Shown: in pieces, positions 1 to 7,027 of the stretch
How the letters are laid out: every line of letters begins with the position of its first letter
Numbering within the stretch: the stretch's first letter is position 1
The notes under the pieces: generated by a model
Database searches by the model: none
Seen by the model: the letters and a program-made list of their open reading frames with translations, nothing else
Told to the model about the DNA's origin: nothing
Translations under genes and position numbers: made by a program
Source of the DNA: Bacteriovorax sp. MedPE-SWde
GTDB lineage: Bacteria > Bdellovibrionota > Bacteriovoracia > Bacteriovoracales > Bacteriovoracaceae
Length of the DNA: 64,000 nt
Reading direction: 5' to 3'
Assembly: GCA_001874305.1 (NCBI GenBank)
Contig: MPCU01000005.1
Location: 186,001-250,000 of the forward strand

Positions 1-510
1 GCGGCCAAAACAACGAATGGTAAAATACTCATAGTTGGTGGTGGACCAGATCAGGAAAAGCTAGAGCAGAAAGTTTTCGATTCTCGTATTGAAAACGTAG
101 AGTTCCTTGGAAAGGTTTTAGATGAGGACTATTTTTCAGCTCTTTATCATGCATCTAATTTCATGGTTCTACCTTCTACAACACATGCTGAAAATTTTGG
201 TGTTGTTCAACTTGAGGCCATGTATTGTAGAAAACCGATGATTACTACTCGAATAGATTCTGGTGTTCCTCTTGTTGGAAAACATAATGAAACATCATTT
301 ATAATTCCTCCAAAAGATTCTGAAGGTCTTAGTAGAACAATGAATATTTTATTTGAAAACCAAGAGCTTGTTCGCCAAATGGGCCTTAATGCAATGAAGA
401 GATTCTTTAAGCTTTATACTAAGAATATCTTTAATAAGTCTCATGATGAATCTTATCGAGCTCTATTGGAAGATACCTCTGAAAATGAAGACTTTAAGAT
501 TGCGGCATAA
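1..510 (+). CDS. Glycosyltransferase, GT4-like, C-terminal part (5' end outside window)
   Basis: The frame is open from base 1 to the stop at 510, so only the last 169 residues are present. They look like the nucleotide-sugar-binding domain of a GT-B fold glycosyltransferase. A beta-strand/glycine loop (KILIVGGGPDQEKLE) is followed by VEFLGKVLDEDYFSALYHAS and then the hallmark HAENFGVVQLEAMYCRKPMI, which carries the E-x7-E pair that contacts the donor nucleotide sugar in family GT4. It probably adds a sugar to a surface polysaccharide or lipid at the cytoplasmic face of the inner membrane. Acceptor and donor cannot be read from this fragment. The fold is clear; the specific function is unknown. 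Confidence 0.85.
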   Translation, partial: AAKTTNGKILIVGGGPDQEKLEQKVFDSRIENVEFLGKVLDEDYFSALYHASNFMVLPSTTHAENFGVVQLEAMYCRKPMITTRIDSGVPLVGKHNETSFIIPPKDSEGLSRTMNILFENQELVRQMGLNAMKRFFKLYTKNIFNKSHDESYRALLEDTSENEDFKIAA

Positions 511-744
511 CTCATTGAATACATGCTATATGAAGACAATTTTGTAATTACTTCATGAATATTTCCCATCTGAAACAGAAGCTGTCCCACTGCGGAAAGT
601 TAAAGTTTTCTTAACCCATTCTATTTATAACAACTTATATCTAAACAATAAGTATAAGTTTTTCACTTTTGAACTACTGAACAAGATTCATTGTAGAACT
701 AGTGAAACACAAAATGGCAAAAATGGTAATTAAGGGGAATGGTA
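511..744. other. Intergenic region with an inverted repeat (possible operator)
   Basis: No coding sequence was seen here. The region contains a perfect 8-base inverted repeat (AACTTATA at 632-639, TATAAGTT at 653-660, 13-base spacer). Its right arm is part of a tandem ATAAGTATAAGT at 648-659. The repeat lies about 85 bases upstream of the start of a putative DNA-binding regulator, a plausible place for an operator, but binding is only inferred. Confidence 0.4.
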
Positions 745-1500
745 ATGGACAAGGTTTATTTGAACCGTCCGAATGCATGCGAGGTCCTTCGCACACGCAT
801 TCGACAGTACAAGAGAGAACACCCGAGACTCAACTCATCTCAAGTAGCACGAAAGTTTGGTGTAGCGACATCTTCTTTCAATAGAATAGAAAATAACGAT
901 ATTCGCAACCCTAGTATCGATCAGGCAGTTAAAATACTACGTGGCTGTGGAAGTAATGAAGACGTTGCAGACTTCATCAGAATGTATTACCCAGAGATTC
1001 ACGAAGGCCTTTTCGAATACTTCGTAGAAAGTTCAAAAACAGAAACACTGGATGAATCAGTTGAAAAATACTTCTGTGATGAATCAACATATAAAATGAT
1101 GATGCTTGCGACATCTAAGTGTGGCCTTGATGAAAACTATGTCCTTCAGGAATTCGGTCGTGCTGGTCATAAGACATTCATGAAGCTTGCTGCTAAAGGT
1201 GTTTTGGTTAATCGTGATGGGCGATTCTTTGCTGCTTCTAAGGATGTCTATGTTACAGATGTGATGATGTGTAATATTTCAAAATACATGTTTGAAGAGG
1301 CTACTCAGAAATATAATATCGGAGAAGAATGTATCGGAATGACAGCATTACATTATGAATCAATTGATTTAGGAAAGATTGGCAATGATTTAAAAGCGCT
1401 AACAGAAGACTATCATATGTCTGTTCAGAAGCTTTTAAAAAATCCTAATAATCATGGTGATCAGCTTGTAGCTGTTTCTAGTATAGTAAACTTTATATAA
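745..1500 (+). CDS. TIGR02147-like putative transcriptional regulator
   Basis: A 251-residue protein. The ATG at 745 is preferred over the one at 739 because AGGGG at 733-737 lies 7 bases upstream of 745 but only 1 base from 739. The N-terminal 60 residues form a helix-turn-helix-like region (LNSSQVARKFGVATSSFNRI) of XRE character. The rest resembles the C-terminal module of TIGR02147 proteins, including the AGHKTFMKLAAKGVLVNRDG segment that looks like the typical 'L..LG-L' winged piece. TIGR02147 proteins are abundant in Bdellovibrio relatives and Fibrobacter and have no settled function. The family match was made by eye and is probable rather than certain. An inverted repeat upstream could be its operator. 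Confidence 0.6.
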   Translation: MDKVYLNRPNACEVLRTRIRQYKREHPRLNSSQVARKFGVATSSFNRIENNDIRNPSIDQAVKILRGCGSNEDVADFIRMYYPEIHEGLFEYFVESSKTETLDESVEKYFCDESTYKMMMLATSKCGLDENYVLQEFGRAGHKTFMKLAAKGVLVNRDGRFFAASKDVYVTDVMMCNISKYMFEEATQKYNIGEECIGMTALHYESIDLGKIGNDLKALTEDYHMSVQKLLKNPNNHGDQLVAVSSIVNFI

Positions 1501-1514
1501 GAGTGGAGAATAGA

Positions 1515-1901
1515 ATGAAATTAATTATAACACTAATAATGAGCTTAAATATATTTGCCGGTGGTTATGGAAGTACTGGGACTTGGCCGACAGGAAAACG
1601 TATAATTAACTTAGATGAAGTTCTTAAAATTAGACCAAATTTTAAGTTAAAAAAGTTTAAGCATGGTATTGTTGACATTGATAAAGAGTCAGGTCTTCTA
1701 CTTTTAAAGACTAAAGCTAGAGTCGTCGCAGTAAAGTCAGTCGACGATATTTCAAGCTATAGAAACAAAGAAACAGACATGAAAGAAATGGTAGATTTCG
1801 AAATGTTTTACGAAGACACCAGAGAAAATGCAGTTTTAAAGATTAAGGAAAGAATTAACCCTCAAGAGCTCTTACCTTTTAACTTTGAAGATTTTCTTTA
1901 G
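1515..1901 (+). CDS. Small exported protein of unknown function
   Basis: 128 residues from ATG 1515, which has GGAGA at 1505-1509 five bases upstream. A GTG at 1503 would add four residues but leaves no ribosome-binding site. The first 20 residues form a Sec-type signal peptide (MKLIITLIMSLNIFAGGYGS). No cysteine is near the cleavage region, so it is not a lipoprotein. The mature part (about 105 residues) is rich in Lys, Glu and Asp, with no domain I recognise. It starts 15 bases after the regulator and may be co-transcribed with it. Its stop codon overlaps by 4 bases the stop of the convergent lipoprotein gene. Confidence 0.7.
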   Translation: MKLIITLIMSLNIFAGGYGSTGTWPTGKRIINLDEVLKIRPNFKLKKFKHGIVDIDKESGLLLLKTKARVVAVKSVDDISSYRNKETDMKEMVDFEMFYEDTRENAVLKIKERINPQELLPFNFEDFL

Positions 1902-3106
1902 TTACAGATCTTGATATCTTGAACTTTTGATAAGTCATTTTTTACTATAAACTTGCCGTCTCGAGTGAACTCGTATTGACGGTAAGTTTCATTCTTTGAA
2001 ACAAAAAACTTAGATGTATTCGACAAAGCTGTTACTGTCGAAAAGCTTAGTGAAGCACGCTTAAAGCTGTCATAATTAGAGGTTAATCCAATTGGTATGT
2101 ACCTGTTTTGTAATCTCTTCGGTGTACTGTGTAATGAAATAACATTATTCTTAACAGAATAAGGTAGCGCCATCATATAGTCGAAGTGTCTTAATTTATG
2201 GTTTTTTAAGCATGAAATTTCGTTATAAAAAATAACTAAGCTATCAGTAACCATAACATTTGGCTTACCTATTGAGTAGGAGTTATCGATGGATTCTCTT
2301 TTAAGAAAAGAGAGCATACGAACATGTTTTTGATTTTTTGACCTATTTATTAAATTAATAAACTTCTCTTTTAGATAACCCCTTTTTTCACACTTGTTTG
2401 CTAGACAATATAAATTTGTCCCATAATCTTTAGATTGTGCAATAAGTAGACTCTTCGACTGGGTAACAATATCTCCCGCTTCTAAAGTACACTTAGCAAT
2501 ATTCTGTAGCTCACTTTTATTACTAATTACTGAAGGGAAATTAATTAATCGATATGATAATTTGCAACTGGTTTTAGTTTGGGTAACTAGTTGATTCCTT
2601 TTTGAAGTACTAATTACATCTACATCAGTATTCCCTTTCTCAATCTCACCGAACTTCGGCTCAGCAACATTTCTCAAATCAGAATTTAAACTAATTTTAT
2701 AAATGCTATCACCCAATGAATTTGTATATTTATTTGTTACTTTCTGGCATTTTGCGATTTTTCCATCAACATCATGAACTTCTATTTTTTGATCACAGGC
2801 GCGGTTTAGCTCTTCGAGTTCGCGAGTGAAACAAGTACTTGCGACGAGAACTTCAGAAGGGGAGACTTGGGTTCCCGTGCAAGTATTTAATTCTTTTTTG
2901 TTTTTGATTGCGACAAGGACGACATTTTCATTACAGTCGGCCGTTGTACATGAGTATTTAAGCGATGAAGAGAAGAACTGGTCCGATGCTGTTCGTAGGA
3001 CCATCTTGTCGTTTTTGATCTTTCCAAGGCTTGTATCACCGGTGTTTTTTCCACCACAGGAAACTAACATTAATGGAAGGAGGGCTATCGCTAAAAGTTT
3101 TTTCAT
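1898..3106 (-). CDS. Lipoprotein resembling a trypsin-like protease with lost catalytic residues
   Basis: 402 residues. The N-terminus is a lipoprotein signal with lipobox LVSC (Cys17), so the protein should be anchored in the envelope. Residues about 50-225 follow the layout of a chymotrypsin-fold domain. CTGTQVSPSEVLVASTCF matches the usual 'CSGTLISPxxVLTAAHC' block, but the catalytic His is Thr. GDSIYKISL resembles the Asp strand. The EAGDIVTQSK stretch sits where GDSGGP is expected, without the Ser. The remaining 180 residues are unassigned. An inactive protease homologue is therefore likely, but this is inference from motif spacing. No Shine-Dalgarno is seen; TATAAC lies 6 bases before the ATG on this strand. 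Confidence 0.6.
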   Translation of the reverse strand: MKKLLAIALLPLMLVSCGGKNTGDTSLGKIKNDKMVLRTASDQFFSSSLKYSCTTADCNENVVLVAIKNKKELNTCTGTQVSPSEVLVASTCFTRELEELNRACDQKIEVHDVDGKIAKCQKVTNKYTNSLGDSIYKISLNSDLRNVAEPKFGEIEKGNTDVDVISTSKRNQLVTQTKTSCKLSYRLINFPSVISNKSELQNIAKCTLEAGDIVTQSKSLLIAQSKDYGTNLYCLANKCEKRGYLKEKFINLINRSKNQKHVRMLSFLKRESIDNSYSIGKPNVMVTDSLVIFYNEISCLKNHKLRHFDYMMALPYSVKNNVISLHSTPKRLQNRYIPIGLTSNYDSFKRASLSFSTVTALSNTSKFFVSKNETYRQYEFTRDGKFIVKNDLSKVQDIKICN

Positions 3107-3212
3107 AGTTTAGTTATACGGAAAAAGGGTTCCATTTTGTTTAAGGTAGTAGTTATTACTTAGCCCGTATAAAAATTGGTCAAAGCTAACTATTTGATAA
3201 TTGGAGAAAGTT

Positions 3213-3305
3213 GTGGCCCTAAACAATGTAAAAATAGCAGGGCATGGACAAAATGCAGGCCAATCCCTCTCATACATGATAGGTAGAAAGCGGATAAGCT
3301 TATGA
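3213..3305 (+). CDS. Possible 30-codon leader ORF upstream of ribD
   Basis: A GTG-initiated ORF of 30 codons (VALNNVKIAGHGQNAGQSLS...) begins 3 bases after a good ribosome-binding site (GGAGAAAG at 3203-3210; GGAG is 7 bases from the GTG). Its stop TGA at 3303-3305 overlaps the ribD start codon, giving the ATGA arrangement typical of translational coupling. ribD itself has no clear Shine-Dalgarno. It could be a coupling leader peptide, or chance. There is no homology evidence. Confidence 0.35.
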   Translation: MALNNVKIAGHGQNAGQSLSYMIGRKRISL

Positions 3306-4420
3306 ATTTACAAGATACACTAGACATTAAATACATGGAAATGGCCCTTGATCTCGCGAAACGTGGGATGGGAACAGTTGCACCTAACCCAATGGTTGGG
3401 GCAGTTATTGTTAAGAATAATATTATTCTTGGTAAGGGATGGCACGTTCAACCTGGTCGGCCGCATGCGGAACCGAATGCAATTGCTGATTGTATTGAGA
3501 CTTGTGAAGACGCCACTATTTATGTGACGCTTGAGCCTTGTTGTCATACGAATAAGAGAACACCTCCTTGTACTAATGCCATACTTCAAAATAAATTTAA
3601 AAGAGTTGTGATTGCGACGCTTGATCCAAATCCTAATGTTGCAGGTAATGGAGTTAAGATTCTTGAAGGCGCAGGAATTGAAGTAACTGTTGGTGTCTTA
3701 AAAGATGAGTCTCAAAAACTTAATGAGATTTTCTTTAAGAATATACTTACGAAGAAGCCTTACGTTCATTTGAAAATGGCACAGACACTTGATGGAAAGT
3801 TATCAACAATGTCTGGGGATTCGAAGTGGATAACTGACGAAAATGCGAGAACGCTGGTTCACCAAATGCGTCTACAATACGATGCTGTTATGGTGGGTAG
3901 AAATACTCTTAACAACGACAATCCATCACTAAATATTAGAATGGGAATTGATTCAAAAGATAAAGTCCCCTACCGCATTGTTGTCGGAAATATTAGAAAG
4001 ATAGATTTTAATACGAAGATCTTCACTGATGAGCATACAAATAGAACCATTGTTCTTACTAGTATTGAAGACTATCAGAATGCTTCTGATGAAAAAGTAC
4101 AATTAATAAAAGACAAGAAAATACAAATCATCTTCACTTCAATTAAAGACGACAAAGTTGACATTGAAGAAGGCCTTAACAAGTTAGGTGATCTTGGAAT
4201 CACTTCTATTCTTGTTGAAGGCGGTGGAGCACTGGCATCTTCCCTACTTGAAAGAAAGTTGATTGATAAAGCGACCGTTTTTATCGCGCCTAAAATTATT
4301 GGATCAGGAATTAGTTATTTTAATCAGAGTTTTGAAAAGATGTCTGAAGCACTTAACTTTAATAATGTAGAAATAAAGAAGCTTGGAAACCAAGCAATGT
4401 TTGAATTATATCCGGAATAA
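3302..4420 (+). CDS. ribD: Bifunctional riboflavin biosynthesis deaminase/reductase
   Basis: 372 residues, the usual RibD length. It deaminates the GTP-derived pyrimidine and then reduces the ribosyl side chain. The N-terminal cytidine-deaminase-like domain (about 1-145) has the zinc site HAE at 55-57 and PCCHTNKRTPPC at 79-90. The C-terminal reductase domain (about 150-372) begins with VHLKMAQTLDGKLSTMSGDS and contains the NADPH-binding ILVEGGGALASSLL segment. It is the first of four contiguous riboflavin genes. No FMN riboswitch (RFN element) was recognised upstream. Confidence 0.96.
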   Translation: MNLQDTLDIKYMEMALDLAKRGMGTVAPNPMVGAVIVKNNIILGKGWHVQPGRPHAEPNAIADCIETCEDATIYVTLEPCCHTNKRTPPCTNAILQNKFKRVVIATLDPNPNVAGNGVKILEGAGIEVTVGVLKDESQKLNEIFFKNILTKKPYVHLKMAQTLDGKLSTMSGDSKWITDENARTLVHQMRLQYDAVMVGRNTLNNDNPSLNIRMGIDSKDKVPYRIVVGNIRKIDFNTKIFTDEHTNRTIVLTSIEDYQNASDEKVQLIKDKKIQIIFTSIKDDKVDIEEGLNKLGDLGITSILVEGGGALASSLLERKLIDKATVFIAPKIIGSGISYFNQSFEKMSEALNFNNVEIKKLGNQAMFELYPE

Positions 4421-4422
4421 TT

Positions 4423-5079
4423 ATGTTTACAGGTTTAGTAAAAGAAATTGGAAAGGTGAGACGAGTTAGCAAAAATGCTGAAGGTAAGGTTTTAGAAATC
4501 GAGTCCAAAGTCCTGCTTCCAGAGATTGCAATTGATGACTCTGTATCGATAAGCGGAGCATGCCAAACAGCAGTTACAATTACTGAAGACTCTTTTATTG
4601 TTCAGGCCGTTCATACAACGCTAGATAAGACGACGCTTGGCAAACTTAACGTCGGTGATGAAGTAAATATGGAACTTGCGCTTCAATTAAGCGACAGGCT
4701 TGGCGGTCATATGGTTCAGGGTCATGTAAATGACGTTGGAACAATTGCCAATATCCAAAATACTGGAAAGAACTATGTTGTAACAGTTCGAGTTTCTCCG
4801 GATCAAATGAAATACATTGTGAAGGAAGGATCGATTACAATTGATGGAATTTCACTAACAGTTTCGAACCTCTTTAAAGAAGATTGTTCGTTTCAAGTTT
4901 CAATTATTCCACATACTTGGGACCATACAGTTCTACGTAATCGTAGGGTTGGAAGTCTTATAAATATAGAGGTTGATATCCTCGGAAAATATATAGAGAA
5001 CTTGCTTTTTCACGGCAAGCAAGCTACTAATGCTCAAAGTCAAATGACCGAGTCTTGGTTAAGGGATAAGGGTTTCTAA
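4423..5079 (+). CDS. ribE: Riboflavin synthase, alpha chain
   Basis: 218 residues. The enzyme dismutates two molecules of 6,7-dimethyl-8-ribityllumazine into riboflavin and the pyrimidine. The family's diagnostic N-terminus MFTGLVKEIGKV is present. The two tandem lumazine-binding barrels are visible: the first ends near residue 90, and the second contains GHMVQGHVNDVGTI. The gene starts 2 bases after ribD, and its stop overlaps the start of ribB (TAATG). It is also called ribC in some genomes. Confidence 0.96.
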   Translation: MFTGLVKEIGKVRRVSKNAEGKVLEIESKVLLPEIAIDDSVSISGACQTAVTITEDSFIVQAVHTTLDKTTLGKLNVGDEVNMELALQLSDRLGGHMVQGHVNDVGTIANIQNTGKNYVVTVRVSPDQMKYIVKEGSITIDGISLTVSNLFKEDCSFQVSIIPHTWDHTVLRNRRVGSLINIEVDILGKYIENLLFHGKQATNAQSQMTESWLRDKGF

Positions 5080-5753
5080 TGAATAATTTTAATACCATAG
5101 AAGAAGCACTAGAAGATATTCGTCTAGGAAAAATGGTTATTGTAATCGATGATGAAGATCGTGAAAATGAAGGTGACTTCGTTATGGCGGCCGATCGTGT
5201 TACTCCAGAAGCTATTAACTTTATGGCATCTGTTGGAAAGGGTTTGATTTGTACACCTATTACAAAGCAAAGAGCTGAAGAACTAGATCTTCCTCTTATG
5301 ATATCTAAAGACAAAGCGGATCACGATACAGCTTTCACTGTTTCTATTGATACGAGAAAAGGAACAACGGGAATCTCTTGTTGGGATAGAGCTCTAACAA
5401 TTATGGATCTTGCACAAGCAACAACAGTTCCAAATGACCTAATGAGACCAGGACATATATTTCCATTAATCGCACAAGATGGTGGAGTTCTCGTTCGTAA
5501 TGGTCACACTGAAGCGGCGATTGACCTAGCGAGACTTGCTGGATGTCATCCTTCTGGTGTAATTTGTGAAATTATGGATGATGATGGATCTATGGCAACA
5601 ACTCCAAAGCTATTTGAAGTGGCCAAAGAGCATGACCTAAAGTTCATTACAATTGAAGCTCTTGTTGAGTATAGAAAGAAAGCACAAGATCTTATTAAAG
5701 AAGAAGACAATACAGAAATTATAATTGAAGAAAATGGAGTCTTAAATGCCTAG
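5079..5753 (+). CDS. ribB: 3,4-dihydroxy-2-butanone 4-phosphate synthase
   Basis: 224 residues. It converts ribulose 5-phosphate to the four-carbon unit of riboflavin. The Mg-binding acidic loop [15 protein letters not shown] and the catalytic [18 protein letters not shown] segment are intact. It is a stand-alone RibB: the GTP cyclohydrolase II half found in many fused RibBA proteins is absent, so ribA must lie outside this window. An acidic tail of about 20 residues follows the domain. The start overlaps the ribE stop (TAATG), with AAGGG upstream. The 3' end overlaps ribH by 8 bases. Confidence 0.95.
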   Translation: MNNFNTIEEALEDIRLGKMVIVIDDEDRENEGDFVMAADRVTPEAINFMASVGKGLICTPITKQRAEELDLPLMISKDKADHDTAFTVSIDTRKGTTGISCWDRALTIMDLAQATTVPNDLMRPGHIFPLIAQDGGVLVRNGHTEAAIDLARLAGCHPSGVICEIMDDDGSMATTPKLFEVAKEHDLKFITIEALVEYRKKAQDLIKEEDNTEIIIEENGVLNA

Positions 5754-6216
5754 AAATTTAGAAGGACATTTAAATGCTTCTGGTAAAAGATTTGCAATCG
5801 TAGCTGGAAGATTTAACGAATTTATTACAAGTAAACTACTTGGTGGTGCAATTGACTGTATCAAGAGACATGACGGAAACGTTGAAGATCTAGATATTGC
5901 ATGGGTTCCAGGTGCATTTGAAATATCTCTTATTGCTAAGAGACTTGCTGATACTAAAAAGTATGACGGAATCATCACTTTAGGTGCGGTAATTAGAGGG
6001 TCAACTCCACACTTTGACTATGTTTCAGGTGAAGTTGCAAAAGGTGTAGCAAAAGCATCTTATGATACTAATACTCCAATTATTTTTGGTGTATTAACTG
6101 TTGATTCAATTGAGCAAGCAATCGAAAGAGCTGGTACTAAGGCCGGTAATAAAGGTTGGGAAGCTGCAATGTCTGCTATTGAAATGGCGACATTACTTCA
6201 GACTATAGAAAAGTAA
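5746..6216 (+). CDS. ribH: 6,7-dimethyl-8-ribityllumazine synthase
   Basis: 156 residues, the standard length. It condenses the RibB and RibD products into lumazine and normally assembles as a pentamer or icosahedral capsid. Visible signatures are the substrate loop [25 protein letters not shown], and [21 protein letters not shown] with the catalytic His. It is the last gene of the operon and is followed by a strong intrinsic terminator. GGAG of the overlapping ribB coding sequence serves as its ribosome-binding site. Confidence 0.96.
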   Translation: MPRNLEGHLNASGKRFAIVAGRFNEFITSKLLGGAIDCIKRHDGNVEDLDIAWVPGAFEISLIAKRLADTKKYDGIITLGAVIRGSTPHFDYVSGEVAKGVAKASYDTNTPIIFGVLTVDSIEQAIERAGTKAGNKGWEAAMSAIEMATLLQTIEK

Positions 6217-6229
6217 TTGAAAAATATAG

Positions 6230-6255
6230 GGCCTCTTAATTGAGGCCTTTTTTTT
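6230..6255 (+). terminator. Rho-independent terminator after ribH
   Basis: GGCCTC (6230-6235), a 6-base loop, GAGGCC (6242-6247), then eight T. A shorter T-rich run on the other strand suggests it may also end the convergent methyltransferase transcript. Confidence 0.9.
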
Positions 6256-6258
6256 GCT

Positions 6259-7026
6259 CTATTTTAAAACTGAGTGATATAGAAAAATTGAAGCAGCACT
6301 TGCAGCATTTAAATGAGCAACATAGTTAGTGATTGGAATTGATAACTTAACATCACAAGCATCAATCACCTCTCGATCCATTCCATTACCTTCATTTCCA
6401 ATAATTAAACAAAACTTTTCAGGATACTTATAGTCTGGAAGATTAAAGGCACCTTCTTCGTTAGCTGTTGCTGCAACTGTATAACCGTCGTCTTGTAGTT
6501 TAGAAATAGTTCTAGGAAGATAGTCACTTTTGTGGATTGTCGCTTCGAAAACATTACCCATAGAAACACGTGCACATCTTCTAAGAAATGGTGATGCACT
6601 CTTGTAGTCATAGATAATAGAATCAAAGCCAAAGGCCATCGCTGCTCTGGTCATCGTTCCTACATTTTCAGGAGATGTAACACCATTAAAAATAAGAACC
6701 CTATTACCGAGCTCTTCAAGCTTAACTAAGTCTGGAACTCTAACAAGTGCCATAATTCCATGATGTAGTTTGTGTGCGACAAGAGATTCTAGATGAGACT
6801 TTTCGATGATAAATATATTCTCGGCCTTTCCGTCGATGAGGTCCTTATTCTCAGAATAGAATTCTGGAGTTGCTAGAACCTTAAGAACTTGAAAGTTAGA
6901 GTTAAGGGCCTTCATTACGACTTTAGGACTTTCCGCCACAACTAGGTTCTGTGGAAGGAGATTCTTGTCTTTAATATTTCTAAACTCGTCTAGTCTAGAG
7001 TCATCGATTGTATCTAGTTTTATCAT
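6259..7026 (-). CDS. SpoU/TrmH-family RNA 2'-O-methyltransferase
   Basis: 255 residues. An N-terminal substrate-binding domain (about 1-95) precedes a SPOUT methyltransferase domain with its three motifs: GVTSPENVGTMTRAAMAFGF, LIIGNEGNGMDREV, and IPITNYVAHLNAASAASIFL. The last two build the knotted S-adenosylmethionine pocket. Family members methylate a ribose in tRNA or rRNA; the target cannot be told from sequence. It is the last gene of a minus-strand run, starting 1 base downstream of uvrA. Confidence 0.88.
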   Translation of the reverse strand: MIKLDTIDDSRLDEFRNIKDKNLLPQNLVVAESPKVVMKALNSNFQVLKVLATPEFYSENKDLIDGKAENIFIIEKSHLESLVAHKLHHGIMALVRVPDLVKLEELGNRVLIFNGVTSPENVGTMTRAAMAFGFDSIIYDYKSASPFLRRCARVSMGNVFEATIHKSDYLPRTISKLQDDGYTVAATANEEGAFNLPDYKYPEKFCLIIGNEGNGMDREVIDACDVKLSIPITNYVAHLNAASAASIFLYHSVLK

Positions 7027-7027
7027 A

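Noticed and set aside
702-884. 60-codon plus-strand ORF overlapping the regulator start
   Set aside because: It overlaps the better-supported regulator frame and shows no protein-like composition or ribosome-binding site.
3107-3301. FMN riboswitch upstream of the riboflavin genes
   Set aside because: Searched for the conserved RFN core (AGGGGCGGGGTGAAA...) and its paired helices; none is present.
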